From positions 1 through 64,000 of the forward strand of contig JAKAXL010000007.1 of the NCBI GenBank assembly GCA_021816585.1: 64,000 bases of DNA. Reading direction: 5' to 3'. Shown piece by piece: positions 48,532 to 57,096 of this stretch. Every line of letters starts with the position of its first letter. Position 1 is the stretch's first letter. The DNA comes from Pseudomonadota bacterium (GTDB lineage: Bacteria > Pseudomonadota > Gammaproteobacteria > Burkholderiales > Burkholderiaceae_C). The notes beneath the pieces are model-generated. The model saw nothing but the letters and a program-made list of their open reading frames with translations, had not been told where the DNA came from and made no database searches. A program made the translations under genes and the position numbers.

Positions 48532-49917
48532 ATGCAATCCATGGCGCAACTCGATCCCTCGCTGTTCAAGGCCTACGACATCCGCGGAGTCGTCGGTCGA
48601 TCCCTCACCACGCATGCCTGCGAACACATCGGGCGTGCCTACGCCACGCTGGCGCGCGCGCGCGGCCAGCAGGCGGTCTACATCAGCCGCGACGGGCGCG
48701 ATTCGGGCCCGCAGCTGTCGGCCGCGCTGGCCGCCGGGCTGCGCGCGGCGGGGATGGACGTCGTCGACCTCGGCATGAACGCGACGCCGATGCTGTATTT
48801 CGCCTGTGCGACCACCGGCATCCCCAACGGCATCCAGATCACCGGCAGCCACAATCCGCCCGAGTACAACGGGCTGAAGATGGTGCTGGGCGGCGACGCG
48901 CTGCACGGCGAGGACATCTCCGCGCTGCGCGACATCACCGTGTCGGAGCAGTACACCGAGGGGCAGGGCGGGCTGCGCAGCGAAAGCATCGTCGAGCCCT
49001 ACCTGCAGCGCATCGTCGACGACGTGCGCCTGGCGCGCCCGATGCGCGTGGCGGTGGACTGCGGCAACGGCGTGGCCGGGGCCTTCGCGCCGCAACTGCT
49101 GCGGCGCCTGGGTTGCCAGGTGACCGAGCTGTTCTGCGACGTCGACGGCAGCTTCCCGAACCATCATCCGGACCCCGCCGATCCGCACAACCTGGAAGAC
49201 CTGCAGCGCGTGCTGCGCGAGACCGACTGCGAGATCGGGCTGGCCTTCGACGGCGACGGCGACCGCCTCGGCGTGGTCACGAAAGACGGCCAGGTGATCT
49301 GGCCCGACCGCCAGTTGATGCTGTATGCGGCCGACGTGCTGACCCGGCATCCCGGCGCGCCGATCATCTACGACGTCAAATGCACGGCCAATCTCGACCC
49401 CTGGGTGCGGCGTCACGGCGGTGAGCCGATGATGTGGCGCACCGGGCACTCGCTGATCAAGGCGCGCATGAAGCAGGTCGGCGCGCCGCTGGCCGGCGAG
49501 ATGAGCGGGCACATCTTCTTCAAGGACCGCTGGTACGGCTTCGACGACGCGCAGTACGGCGCCGCGCGCCTGCTGGAATTGCTGGCGCGCGCGCCCGACG
49601 CGCAGGCCGAGCTGCTCGGCCTGCCCGACTCGATGTCGACGCCGGAGCTGAAGATCGCGACCGAGGCGCAGCAGCAGTTCGAGCTGTGCGAGCGCCTGCA
49701 GCGCGAAGGTCGTTTCCCGTCGGCTCGTCACATCCACACCATGGACGGCGTGCGCGCCGAGTACGACGACGGTTTCGGGCTGGCGCGCCCGTCCAACACC
49801 ACGCCCTGCGTGGTGCTGCGTTTCGAGGCGCGCGACGCGCAGGCGCTGGCGCGCATCCAGCAGGAGTTCCGCGACGCGCTGCTTCGCCTGCAACCCGGGT
49901 TGCGGCTGCCCTTCTGA
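48532..49917 (+). CDS. Phosphomannomutase/phosphoglucomutase
   Basis: The enzyme interconverts hexose-6-phosphate and hexose-1-phosphate for LPS and exopolysaccharide precursors. The 461-residue protein matches AlgC/ManB: FKAYDIRGVVG, active-site Ser in QITGSHNPPEYNG, the metal loop LAFDGDGDRLGVV, the sugar-binding GEMSGHIFFKD and the phosphate-binding SNTTPCVVLRFE. ATG 48532 and ATG 48541 are both possible starts; neither has a strong ribosome site. The adjacent waaC and waaA support a role in LPS synthesis. Confidence 0.94.
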   Translation: MQSMAQLDPSLFKAYDIRGVVGRSLTTHACEHIGRAYATLARARGQQAVYISRDGRDSGPQLSAALAAGLRAAGMDVVDLGMNATPMLYFACATTGIPNGIQITGSHNPPEYNGLKMVLGGDALHGEDISALRDITVSEQYTEGQGGLRSESIVEPYLQRIVDDVRLARPMRVAVDCGNGVAGAFAPQLLRRLGCQVTELFCDVDGSFPNHHPDPADPHNLEDLQRVLRETDCEIGLAFDGDGDRLGVVTKDGQVIWPDRQLMLYAADVLTRHPGAPIIYDVKCTANLDPWVRRHGGEPMMWRTGHSLIKARMKQVGAPLAGEMSGHIFFKDRWYGFDDAQYGAARLLELLARAPDAQAELLGLPDSMSTPELKIATEAQQQFELCERLQREGRFPSARHIHTMDGVRAEYDDGFGLARPSNTTPCVVLRFEARDAQALARIQQEFRDALLRLQPGLRLPF

Positions 49918-49934
49918 TCGACGCGCGCCCGTTC

Positions 49935-50972
49935 ATGCCCGACCAACGCCCGCTGAGGGTCCTGCTGGTGAAGACCAGCTCGATGGGCGACATCGTGCAG
50001 GCGTTGCCGGTGTTGCACGACATCCTGGAGCAGCGCCCGGGGTCGAGCATCGAATGGCTGCTGGAGCCCGGCTACGCCGACCTGGTGCGCGGCCACCCCG
50101 CCGTGTCGCGGGTCATCGAGGTGCCGTGGCGCAGTTGGTGGCGCCATCCGCTGGCCGCCGACACGCGTCGGCAGTGGCGCGCGCTGCGCGCCGAGCTGGC
50201 TTCGCGCGAGTTCGACGCGGTGATCGACCTGCAGGGCCTGTTAAAGAGCGCGCTGCTGGCGCGCGTGGCCCGCGGCACGCGCTATGGCTGGAAGGGGCGG
50301 GCCTGCCGCGAGCCGCTGGCCGCGCTGCTGTACGACCGGCGCATGCAGGCGCCGCCCTTCGACCGGGTGGCGGCGGTGGTGCGCTATCGACGGCTGTGCG
50401 CCTGGGCGCTGGGTTACGAGCCGGGCGGCGAGCCGGTGTACGGGCTGCGTCCGACCCCGTTGCGGCCGGCGTGGCTGCCGGGCGCGGCGCCCTTCGCGGT
50501 GCTGCTGTCGGCGACGGCGCGCGACGAGAAGCTGTGGCCCGAGGCCTCGTGGGTGGAACTCGGGCGCCAGCTGCGCGCGCGCGGCCTGGCGCTGCTGCTG
50601 CCCTGGGGGGACGAGCCGGAGCGCGAGCGCGCGGCGCGCATCGGCGCCGCCATCGCGGACGAAGCCGGCGCCGCGCAGGCGCCGCCGGTGGCCGTGGCTC
50701 CCGAGCGCATGGCGCTGGCGCAGTGGGCCCGGGTGTTCGCCGCCAGCGAACTGGTGGTCGGGGTCGACACCGGCCTGAGCTTTCTGGCCGCGGCGGTCGA
50801 GCGCCCCGTGGTGGGCATCTACACCGCGACCTCGCCGCTGCAGGTGGGGATCCAGTCGAGCTCGCCGCACCGCAACGTCGGCGACATCGGCCAGGTGCCG
50901 AGCCCGGCGCTGGTGCTGCAGGCGGCACTCGAGATGCTGGGTCGCGGCGCGCGCCCGACAGGCCAGGCGTGA
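49935..50972 (+). CDS. waaC: Lipopolysaccharide heptosyltransferase I
   Basis: WaaC adds the first heptose to Kdo2-lipid A at the inner face of the inner membrane. The 345-residue GT-B glycosyltransferase (family GT9) has the start RVLLVKTSSMGDIVQALPVLHDI, the block DAVIDLQGLLKSALLAR, and the C-terminal nucleotide-sugar site VVGVDTGLSFLAAAVERPVVGIYTATSP. ATG 49935 lies 17 bp past the phosphomannomutase stop. waaA starts inside its stop codon (GTGA), so the two are translationally coupled. Confidence 0.95.
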   Translation: MPDQRPLRVLLVKTSSMGDIVQALPVLHDILEQRPGSSIEWLLEPGYADLVRGHPAVSRVIEVPWRSWWRHPLAADTRRQWRALRAELASREFDAVIDLQGLLKSALLARVARGTRYGWKGRACREPLAALLYDRRMQAPPFDRVAAVVRYRRLCAWALGYEPGGEPVYGLRPTPLRPAWLPGAAPFAVLLSATARDEKLWPEASWVELGRQLRARGLALLLPWGDEPERERAARIGAAIADEAGAAQAPPVAVAPERMALAQWARVFAASELVVGVDTGLSFLAAAVERPVVGIYTATSPLQVGIQSSSPHRNVGDIGQVPSPALVLQAALEMLGRGARPTGQA

Positions 50973-52270
50973 ATCCGGCCGAACGTCGCGCGCTGCGCCT
51001 GTACACGCTCGCGTGGCGACTGCTGGCGCCGCTGGCCGTGCTGCGCCTGCTGTGGCGTTCGCGCCGGGACGCGCGGTACCGCGCCCATCTCGGCGAACGC
51101 TTCGGCCGCTACGCATCGCTGCCGGCGACCCCCGAGCCCGAGGCCCCGCTGCTGTGGCTGCACGCGGTGTCGCTGGGCGAGACGCGTGCCGCCGCGCCGC
51201 TGATCGAGGCGCTGCGCCACGAGCTGCCGCGCATGCGCCTGTTGCTGACCCACACCACGCCGACCGGTCGCGCGGCCGGCGCCGAGTTGCTGCGCGAGGG
51301 GGATCGGCAGGCCTGGCTGCCCTACGACCTGCCGGGGGCGGTGCGGCGCTTCCTCGAGCATTTCCGGCCGCGGGTCGGGGTGCTGATGGAGACCGAACTG
51401 TGGCCGAACCTGGCGCGCGGCTGCGCCGACGCCTCGGTCGCGCTGCTGCTGGCCAACGCGCGGCTGTCGCCGCGCAGCGCGGCGCGCTGGGGCCACTGGA
51501 GCTCGCTGGCCGGAGCCACCTGCGGGGCCTTGGCCGGCGCCGCCGCGCAGACCGGAGCCGACGCGTCGCGCCTGCGCGCGCTGGGCGTGCGCGACGTCGT
51601 GGTCGCCGGCAACCTCAAGTTCGACCGGCGCGGCGACGCCGCGCTGCGCGGCCTCGGAAAGAACTGGCGCGCGGCCGCCGGGCGTCGCGTGCTGGTGCTG
51701 GCGTCCACGCGCGAGGACCGCGGCGTGGCCGAGGAGCGCTTGCTGCTCGATGCGATGCCGCGGGAGCTGGCGTCGCGCGTGCTGGTGGTCGTCGTGCCGC
51801 GCCACCTCGAACGCGTGCCGGCGCTGCGCGTGATGCTCGAACAGCGCGGACTGGAGTACGGTCTGCGTAGCGGCGGCGCGCCCGATGCGCGCATGGCGGT
51901 GTGGGTCGGCGACAGCATCGGCGAGATGCCCGCGTACTACGCGATGGCCGACGCCGCCTTCATCGGCGGCAGCCTGCTGCCGCTAGGCGGGCAGAACCTG
52001 ATCGAGGCCTGCGCGGAATCCTGCCCGGTGGTGATCGGCCCGCATGTGTTCAATTTCACGCAGGCGGTGGAGCAGGGCGAGCAGGCGGGCGCGGTGCGCC
52101 GCGCGGCGCACGCCGCGGCGGTGTGGGACGTGCTGCTGGGGTGGCTGGACGACGAGCGGGGACTGCAACGCGCGCGCCAGGATGCGCAGGCCTTCAGCGC
52201 GGCCCATCGCGGGGCTGCGCGCGCGCAGGCCCACTGGATCGCGCAGCGCCTGCGCGGCACCCTTCAGTAG
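50969..52270 (+). CDS. waaA: 3-deoxy-D-manno-octulosonic acid transferase (Kdo transferase)
   Basis: WaaA attaches Kdo residues to lipid IVA, the first core step of LPS. The 433-residue protein has the N-terminal membrane-associated segment LYTLAWRLLAPLAVLRLLW, the acceptor-site block LLWLHAVSLGETRAAAPLI (with the catalytic Glu), LMETELWPNL, the VVAGNLKFD linker, and the C-terminal GGSLLPLGGQNLIEACAESCPVVIGPHVFNF donor site. The start is GTG 50969, four bases inside waaC. Its 3' end overlaps the convergent rhodanese gene by 7 bp. The usual tolC neighbour is not present. Confidence 0.95.
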   Translation: MNPAERRALRLYTLAWRLLAPLAVLRLLWRSRRDARYRAHLGERFGRYASLPATPEPEAPLLWLHAVSLGETRAAAPLIEALRHELPRMRLLLTHTTPTGRAAGAELLREGDRQAWLPYDLPGAVRRFLEHFRPRVGVLMETELWPNLARGCADASVALLLANARLSPRSAARWGHWSSLAGATCGALAGAAAQTGADASRLRALGVRDVVVAGNLKFDRRGDAALRGLGKNWRAAAGRRVLVLASTREDRGVAEERLLLDAMPRELASRVLVVVVPRHLERVPALRVMLEQRGLEYGLRSGGAPDARMAVWVGDSIGEMPAYYAMADAAFIGGSLLPLGGQNLIEACAESCPVVIGPHVFNFTQAVEQGEQAGAVRRAAHAAAVWDVLLGWLDDERGLQRARQDAQAFSAAHRGAARAQAHWIAQRLRGTLQ

Positions 52271-52611
52271 GTGGGAATCGAGGGGTCGATCTCGCGCGAC
52301 CAGGCGGTCATGCCGCCTTGCAGGTTGTAGACCTGCTCGAAGCCGTTCTGCACCAGGAAATTGGCCACCTGGGTGCTGCGCCCGCCGGTGCGGCACATGA
52401 TCAGCAGCTTCTTGCCGCGCTCGAGCTCCGACTGGCGCAGCGGTACCGTGGCCATCGGGATCGGGGTGCAGCGGAAGCGCTCGTGGCGGATGCTGGCGCG
52501 CTCGAGTTCCCACGGCTCGCGCACGTCCACCACTTGCCAGGAGTCGAGTTCCTGCGGGCGGTTGTCGAGCAGGTCGCAGAGTTCGCCGACCGTGAGTTGC
52601 GCAATCGTCAT
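52264..52611 (-). CDS. Single-domain rhodanese-like protein (GlpE/PspE type)
   Basis: The 115-residue cytoplasmic protein has one rhodanese domain with active-site loop MCRTGGRSTQ (catalytic Cys about residue 72). GlpE-like enzymes pass sulfane sulfur from thiosulfate to thiol acceptors such as thioredoxin. The order pcm–rhodanese–tolC–waaA is frequent in betaproteobacteria, and this gene fits that position without tolC, so its link to the sulfur region at 24690–29749 is doubtful. It starts 115 bp from the pcm stop. Confidence 0.92.
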   Translation of the reverse strand: MTIAQLTVGELCDLLDNRPQELDSWQVVDVREPWELERASIRHERFRCTPIPMATVPLRQSELERGKKLLIMCRTGGRSTQVANFLVQNGFEQVYNLQGGMTAWSREIDPSIPTY

Positions 52612-52725
52612 GACGGATCCTGGGTTGCGTGGGCGCGGCCGCGCGGGGCGGTCGCGCCGGGGTCGAAAAGCGAAGCTTAGCCGCTTGCCCGCCAGTGCGT
52701 GCAGGGCTTGTCGGATGCCGGTTAC

Positions 52726-53376
52726 TCAGAAGCGAAAGCGCGGCGTCTCGGCGAAACCGTGCAGGCGCGGCGCGACGGTGTCGAACAGGTCGACCACGCG
52801 CGATTCGCGCTGCGCGGTGCGGGTGAGCAGTTGCGCGCGCATGATCGGCGCCTCGCCGACCACCGCGCACAGGCGTCCGCCCGGCTTGAGGCGATCGACC
52901 AGCGCCTGCGGAATCTGCGCCACCGAGCCGGACAGCACGATGACGTCGAACTCGCCGGGAGGCAGTTCCTTGGACGCATCCATGCAACGCACGGTGGCGT
53001 TCATCACGCCGGCCTGGCGCAGCTGCTGCTGCGCGGTCTCGGCGAGTTCCGGATGGATCTCCAGGCTCAGCACATGCGCCGCGCAGTGGCCGAGCAGCGC
53101 CGCCATGAAGCCGCTGCCGGCGCCGACCTCGAGCACCCACTCGTGCTTGCGTACCGCCAGTTCCTGCAGCAGGCGGGCCTCGACCTTCGGCGCCAGCATG
53201 ATCTCGCCGCAGGGCAGCGGGATCTCCATGTCGGTGAAGGCCATCGAGCGGTAGGCCGCCGGCACGAAGTCCTCGCGCCTGACCGCGCCCAGCAAGTCCA
53301 GCACACCTTGATCCAGCACATCCCAGGGGCGGATCTGCTGCTCGATCATGTTGAAACGGGCTTGTTCGAAATCCAT
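52726..53376 (-). CDS. pcm: Protein-L-isoaspartate O-methyltransferase family protein
   Basis: Pcm methylates isoaspartyl residues of damaged proteins so they can revert. The 216-residue protein shows a SAM-binding fold: EWVLEVGAGSGFMAALLGH (motif I), LSLEIHPEL, and GEFDVIVLSGSVAQIP. It starts MDFEQARFNMIEQQIRPWDV, the form typical of the betaproteobacterial Pcm-like proteins beside a rhodanese gene, in which the classical substrate loop differs; true repair activity is therefore not certain. ATG 53376 gives the family start. Confidence 0.88.
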   Translation of the reverse strand: MDFEQARFNMIEQQIRPWDVLDQGVLDLLGAVRREDFVPAAYRSMAFTDMEIPLPCGEIMLAPKVEARLLQELAVRKHEWVLEVGAGSGFMAALLGHCAAHVLSLEIHPELAETAQQQLRQAGVMNATVRCMDASKELPPGEFDVIVLSGSVAQIPQALVDRLKPGGRLCAVVGEAPIMRAQLLTRTAQRESRVVDLFDTVAPRLHGFAETPRFRF

Positions 53377-53508
53377 CGCGTGCACTCGACTCGTTCGGGA
53401 AAGAGCCGATTTTATCCACGGCGGGCGGCGCACCGGAATCGATCCCACGCAAAGGATCTGCGAATCGACGGCACCTGCGATCGTGCGGCGCAGCATCCGT
53501 GCGCTGAT

Positions 53509-53523
53509 CAAAAACCATTATCA
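53509..53523. promoter_or_regulatory. Possible Fur/Mur-type box upstream of the NRAMP-like gene
   Basis: Read on the minus strand, TGATAAT-G-GTTTTTG resembles the 7-1-7 Fur box TGATAAT-N-ATTATCA: the first arm is perfect, the second matches at three of seven positions. It lies 64 bp before the transporter start, within an AT-rich patch. It suggests iron or manganese control but is a half-site match. Confidence 0.4.
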
Positions 53524-53586
53524 TTTGCCATTCCAGCAGCACTTCCTTGCCGCGGACCCGAGCCGACGGTCTGCCGCCTTCCCTTC

Positions 53587-54855
53587 ATGCCCGCATTCGC
53601 GCCCGTCGATCCCGTCCCCAGCCTTCCCGACCGCCGCCGCGCGCGCTGGCGCATCTTTCTCGCCGTGCTGGGGCCCGGGTTGGTCGTCATGCTGGCCGAC
53701 ACCGATGTGGGCAGCATCCTCACCGCTGCGCAAAGCGGTGCGCAGTGGGGCTACGACCTGCTCGGACTGCAACTGGCGCTGGTGCCCATCCTGTTCGTCG
53801 TGCAGGAGCTCACGGTGCGCCTGGGCATCTTCACCGGCAAGGGCCATGGCGAGCTGATCCGCGAGAGCTTCGGACCCTTCTGGGCCTGGGTCTCGGTCAG
53901 CGGGCTGGCGGTGGCCACGGTGGGTGCGCTGCTCACCGAATTCTCCGGCGTGGCCGGAGTCGGCGAACTGTTCGGCGTGCCGCGCGCCTGGAGCCTGGCG
54001 CTGGCCGCGGGCTTCCTGCTGCTGGTGGTGTGGACCGGAAGTTACCGCCGTGTCGAGCGCGTGGCGATCGCGCTCGGCCTGTTCGAGCTCGTGTTCATCG
54101 GGGTCGCGCTGCGCGCGCCGACCCACGGCGCGGACATCCTCTCCGGGCTGGCCGTCAATCCCCTGCGCGAATCCGGCATGCGCTACCTGGTGGCCGCCAA
54201 CATCGGCGCGGTGATCATGCCGTGGATGGTCTTCTACCAGCAGTCGGCGGTGGCCGACAAGGGACTGCGCCCGGAGGAGTACGCGGCCGCGCGGTGGGAC
54301 ACCGCGGCGGGGGCGCTGCTGACCCAGGTGGTGATGGCCGCGGTGCTGGTGGTGGCGGCGGCGACGCTGTGGGCCGGGCACCTGAGCCCGCCGCTGAACA
54401 CCGTCGGCCAGCTGGCGCAGGCGCTGACCCCGTTCCTCGGCGTCACGCTGGGCCACACGCTGTTCGGGCTGGGCATGCTGGGCGCGGCGATGGTGGCGGC
54501 GATCGTCGTCGCGCTGGCCGCCGCATGGGGCTTCGGCGAAGTCACCGGCTACAAGCACTCGCTGGAACTGCACCCGCTGGAGGCGCCGTGGTTCTACCTC
54601 GTGTTCTCGGCCGGGGTGATCGGCGGCGCGCTGGTCGTCGCGCTGGCCCCCGACCTGGTCGCGCTGTCGGTCGGCGTGGAGGTCATGAACGCGCTGATGC
54701 TGCCGATCGTGCTGGGCTTCCTGGTCGCGCTGGCGCTGAAGGCGCTGCCGCCCGAGCACCGGCTGCGCGGCTGGTACCTGTGGGTGGTGCTGATCGTGGT
54801 CGTGGCGACTTCGGCGCTGGGCGTCTACGGCGGCATCAGCGGCGCCTTCGGCTGA
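53587..54855 (+). CDS. NRAMP-family divalent metal transporter, atypical metal site
   Basis: NRAMP proteins carry Mn2+, Fe2+ or related ions with protons across the inner membrane. The 422-residue protein has about 11 membrane helices. In helix 1 the classical DPGN is replaced by ADTDVGSI (D38, D40, G42), and in helix 6 the region AVIMPWMVFYQQSAV keeps a Met-Pro (M211). These changes place it among divergent NRAMP-related proteins, so its ion is uncertain (Mn, Fe, Mg or other). ATG 53587 was chosen. A possible Fur/Mur box lies upstream. It is divergent from pcm with 210 bp between. Confidence 0.85.
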   Translation: MPAFAPVDPVPSLPDRRRARWRIFLAVLGPGLVVMLADTDVGSILTAAQSGAQWGYDLLGLQLALVPILFVVQELTVRLGIFTGKGHGELIRESFGPFWAWVSVSGLAVATVGALLTEFSGVAGVGELFGVPRAWSLALAAGFLLLVVWTGSYRRVERVAIALGLFELVFIGVALRAPTHGADILSGLAVNPLRESGMRYLVAANIGAVIMPWMVFYQQSAVADKGLRPEEYAAARWDTAAGALLTQVVMAAVLVVAAATLWAGHLSPPLNTVGQLAQALTPFLGVTLGHTLFGLGMLGAAMVAAIVVALAAAWGFGEVTGYKHSLELHPLEAPWFYLVFSAGVIGGALVVALAPDLVALSVGVEVMNALMLPIVLGFLVALALKALPPEHRLRGWYLWVVLIVVVATSALGVYGGISGAFG

Positions 54856-54898
54856 ACCCGCGCGATCGCGGGGCGGCGCGGGCGCGGCCCGCGCGCTT

Positions 54899-55630
54899 TC
54901 AGGGCTGCACGCGCTCGAACAGCAGGTCCCACACGCCGTGTCCCAGGCGCAGCCCGCGCTGCTCGAACTTGCTGGGCATGCGCCAGTCCGGGCGCGGCGC
55001 ATAGTCCCGCGCGGTGTTGCGCAGCGACGGCTCGGCGCCCAGCACGCGCAGCATGTGCTCGGCGTAGTCCTGCCAGTCGGTGGCGCAGTGCAGCAGCCCG
55101 CCGTGGCGCAGGCGCGACGCCGCCAGCGCCACGAACTCCGGCTGGATCAGGCGCCGCTTGTGGTGGCGCTTCTTGTGCCACGGGTCGGGGAAGTACACGT
55201 GCAGCGCGTCCAGCGAACCCGGGGCGACCATGTCGCGCAGCACCTCCACCGCATCGTGCTGCACGATGCGCAGGTTGCGCAGGCCGAGGTCGCGCACGCG
55301 CAGCAGCAGCGCGCCGACACCCGGGGTATGCACCTCGACCCCGATGAAGTCGCGCTGCGGCTGCGCCTGCGCCAGTTGCGCGGTGGCCTCTCCCATGCCG
55401 AAGCCGACCTCCAGCACGCGCGGCGCGGCACGCCCGAACACGGCGTCCCAGTCGGGCACCGCGGCCGCGTAGGGCAGCACCAGCGCCGGCCCGAGTTCGG
55501 CCAGCGCACGCGCCTGCCCGGAGGTCAGGCGCCCGGTGCGCAGCACAAAGGAACGCAGCCCGCGGCGCTGCGGCGGCGCGGGCGCCTCGCCCGGCGCGGC
55601 GCCCGGGTCGGGGATGGGGGGTTCGGACAT
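54899..55630 (-). CDS. trmB: tRNA (guanine-N7)-methyltransferase
   Basis: TrmB makes m7G46 in tRNAs using SAM. The 243-residue protein has [18 protein letters not shown] near the start, SAM motif [15 protein letters not shown], and the signature [22 protein letters not shown]. The N-terminal 22 residues are Pro/Ala-rich. ATG 55630 was chosen; the open frame continues upstream without similarity. The tRNA-Gly gene lies 84 bp upstream of the start on the same strand and could share its transcript. Confidence 0.96.
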   Translation of the reverse strand: MSEPPIPDPGAAPGEAPAPPQRRGLRSFVLRTGRLTSGQARALAELGPALVLPYAAAVPDWDAVFGRAAPRVLEVGFGMGEATAQLAQAQPQRDFIGVEVHTPGVGALLLRVRDLGLRNLRIVQHDAVEVLRDMVAPGSLDALHVYFPDPWHKKRHHKRRLIQPEFVALAASRLRHGGLLHCATDWQDYAEHMLRVLGAEPSLRNTARDYAPRPDWRMPSKFEQRGLRLGHGVWDLLFERVQP

Positions 55631-55713
55631 CGCGGTCACACGCTGCGGGCGAAAAAAAACCGGCCGGGCCGGTCGGTTCGACGTGCAGCACGGTGCTGCG
55701 CGTGGGGGATGCA

Positions 55714-55787
55714 TGGAGCGGGTGAAGGGAATCGAACCCTCGTATGAAGCTTGGGAAGCTGCCGTTCTGCCATTGAACTACACCCGC
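55714..55787 (-). tRNA. tRNA-Gly (anticodon CCC)
   Basis: The 74-nt gene (minus strand) starts GCGGGTG TAGTTC and ends with an encoded CCA. The acceptor stem GCGGGTG/CACCCGC pairs fully, the D-arm is GTTCAATGGCAGAAC, the T-arm is AGGGTTCGATTCCCT, and the anticodon loop TTCCCAA gives CCC. One position of the anticodon stem (C28·U42) does not pair. Confidence 0.95.
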
Positions 55788-55829
55788 GAGACGCGAGAGT
55801 TTACACGAGCCGCCTGCGCGCTACAGCCC

Positions 55830-57023
55830 TCACAGGCGCTGCAGGCGTTCGAGCGCGGCGTCCAGCGTCTCGTCGCGCTTGGCGAAGCAAAAGCGCGCGC
55901 TGCGCCGCGACAGCCGGGGCTGCGGCTCGAAGGCGGTCAACGGGATCGCCGCGACGCCGACCTCGCGTGTCAGCCAGCTGCAGAACTCGGCCTCCGGCAG
56001 CTCGCTGACCGCGGAGTAGTCGACGCACTGGAAGTAGGTGCCTTCGCAGCGCAGCAGGCGCAGCCGGGTGGACGCCAGCCCGGCGCGGAAACGGTCGCGC
56101 TTGGCCTCGTAGAAGCGCGGCAGGTCCAGGTGCGCCTCGGGGTGCTCGCGCAGGTAGGCGGCCAGCGCCCACTGCATCGGCGTGTTGACGGTGAACACGT
56201 TGAACTGATGCACCTTGCGGAACTCGGCGCTGAGATCGCGCGGCGCCGCCACCATGCCGACCTTCCAGCCGGTGGCGTGGTAGGTCTTGCCGAAGCTGGA
56301 CACGACCAGGCTGCGTTCGGCCAGCAGCGGCTCGGCGGCCGCGCTGGCGTGGCGGGCGCCGTCGTACACCATGTGCTCGTAGACCTCGTCGCTGATCAGC
56401 ACCACGTCGGTGGGCGCCAGCAGCTGCCCGAGCCGGTGCATGTCCTGCGCGCTCCACACGCGGCCGCTGGGGTTGTGCGGGGAGTTGACCAGCATGGCCC
56501 GCGTGCGCGGGCCCAGCGCGGCCGCGATGGCGGCGAAGTCGGGGCCGAAATCCTCATTCAGCGGCACGCAGCGCGCGATGCCCCCGGCCAGTTCGATGGC
56601 CGGAAGGTAGCTGTCGTAAGCGGGCGTGAGCACGATCACCTCGTCGCCCGGATGCACCACCGCCAGGATCGCGGTCAGCAGGGCCTGCGTGGCCCCGGCG
56701 GTGATCGTGATCTCGTCGGCGGGGTCGTAGCGGCGGCCGTGCAGCGACTCGATCTTGTCGCTCAGCGCCTCGCGCAGCGCCGGCACGCCGGCCATCGGCG
56801 GGTACTGGTTGTGGCCGCCGTGCAGCGCCCGCGTGACGGCGTCGAGCAGCGCCGCATCGGGTTCGAAATCCGGGAACCCCTGCCCGAGGTTGATCGCCCC
56901 GCAGGACTGCGCCAGCGCCGACATCACGGTGAAGATGGTCGTGCCGACCTGCGGCAGGCGGCTGCGCGGGGCGCCGTGCGCGGGCGCGGGGGCGGGGGCG
57001 GGGGCGGGGGTGCTCAGGCTCAT
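55830..57023 (-). CDS. PLP-dependent aminotransferase, methionine-aminotransferase type (YbdL-like)
   Basis: This fold-type I aminotransferase of subgroup I-gamma is most like YbdL/KAT enzymes, which use methionine or kynurenine. The 397-residue protein has GAINLGQGFPDFEPD near the start, the cofactor-binding NSPHNPSGRVW and DEVYEHMVYDG, and the Schiff-base Lys in SSFGKTYHATGWKVG. The N-terminus carries an (AP)n run (TPAPAPAPAPAHGAP) made by a G/C-only repeat near 56985–57010. ATG 57023 gives the longest family-consistent start. Confidence 0.88.
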   Translation of the reverse strand: MSLSTPAPAPAPAPAHGAPRSRLPQVGTTIFTVMSALAQSCGAINLGQGFPDFEPDAALLDAVTRALHGGHNQYPPMAGVPALREALSDKIESLHGRRYDPADEITITAGATQALLTAILAVVHPGDEVIVLTPAYDSYLPAIELAGGIARCVPLNEDFGPDFAAIAAALGPRTRAMLVNSPHNPSGRVWSAQDMHRLGQLLAPTDVVLISDEVYEHMVYDGARHASAAAEPLLAERSLVVSSFGKTYHATGWKVGMVAAPRDLSAEFRKVHQFNVFTVNTPMQWALAAYLREHPEAHLDLPRFYEAKRDRFRAGLASTRLRLLRCEGTYFQCVDYSAVSELPEAEFCSWLTREVGVAAIPLTAFEPQPRLSRRSARFCFAKRDETLDAALERLQRL

Positions 57024-57054
57024 CGAGGGGGCTCCGTGGCGGCGTGCATGCGCC

Positions 57055-57078
57055 GTCTACCATTGGACTACAAGCCGC
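57055..57078 (-). pseudogene. tRNA-like 5'-half fragment
   Basis: The minus strand reads TTGTAGTCCAATGGTAGAC, matching the 5' part and D-arm of the tRNA-Gly at 55787 with few differences. No anticodon arm or GGTTCGA T-arm follows, so it is not a complete tRNA. It lies between the divergent aminotransferase and glycosylase genes. It could be a decayed tRNA piece, an old integration scar, or chance. Confidence 0.35.
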
Positions 57079-57096
57079 CGCGTCGCGCCCTCCGCC

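Noticed and set aside
52264..52611. The single-domain rhodanese as a further member of the sulfur-oxidation region
   Set aside because: It lies 22 kb away, beside pcm and waaA, where a rhodanese gene is normally found in betaproteobacteria regardless of sulfur metabolism.
57011..57080. A complete second tRNA gene at the tRNA-like fragment
   Set aside because: No T-arm GGTTCGA, no matching acceptor 3' strand and no proper anticodon stem follow the D-arm-like part.
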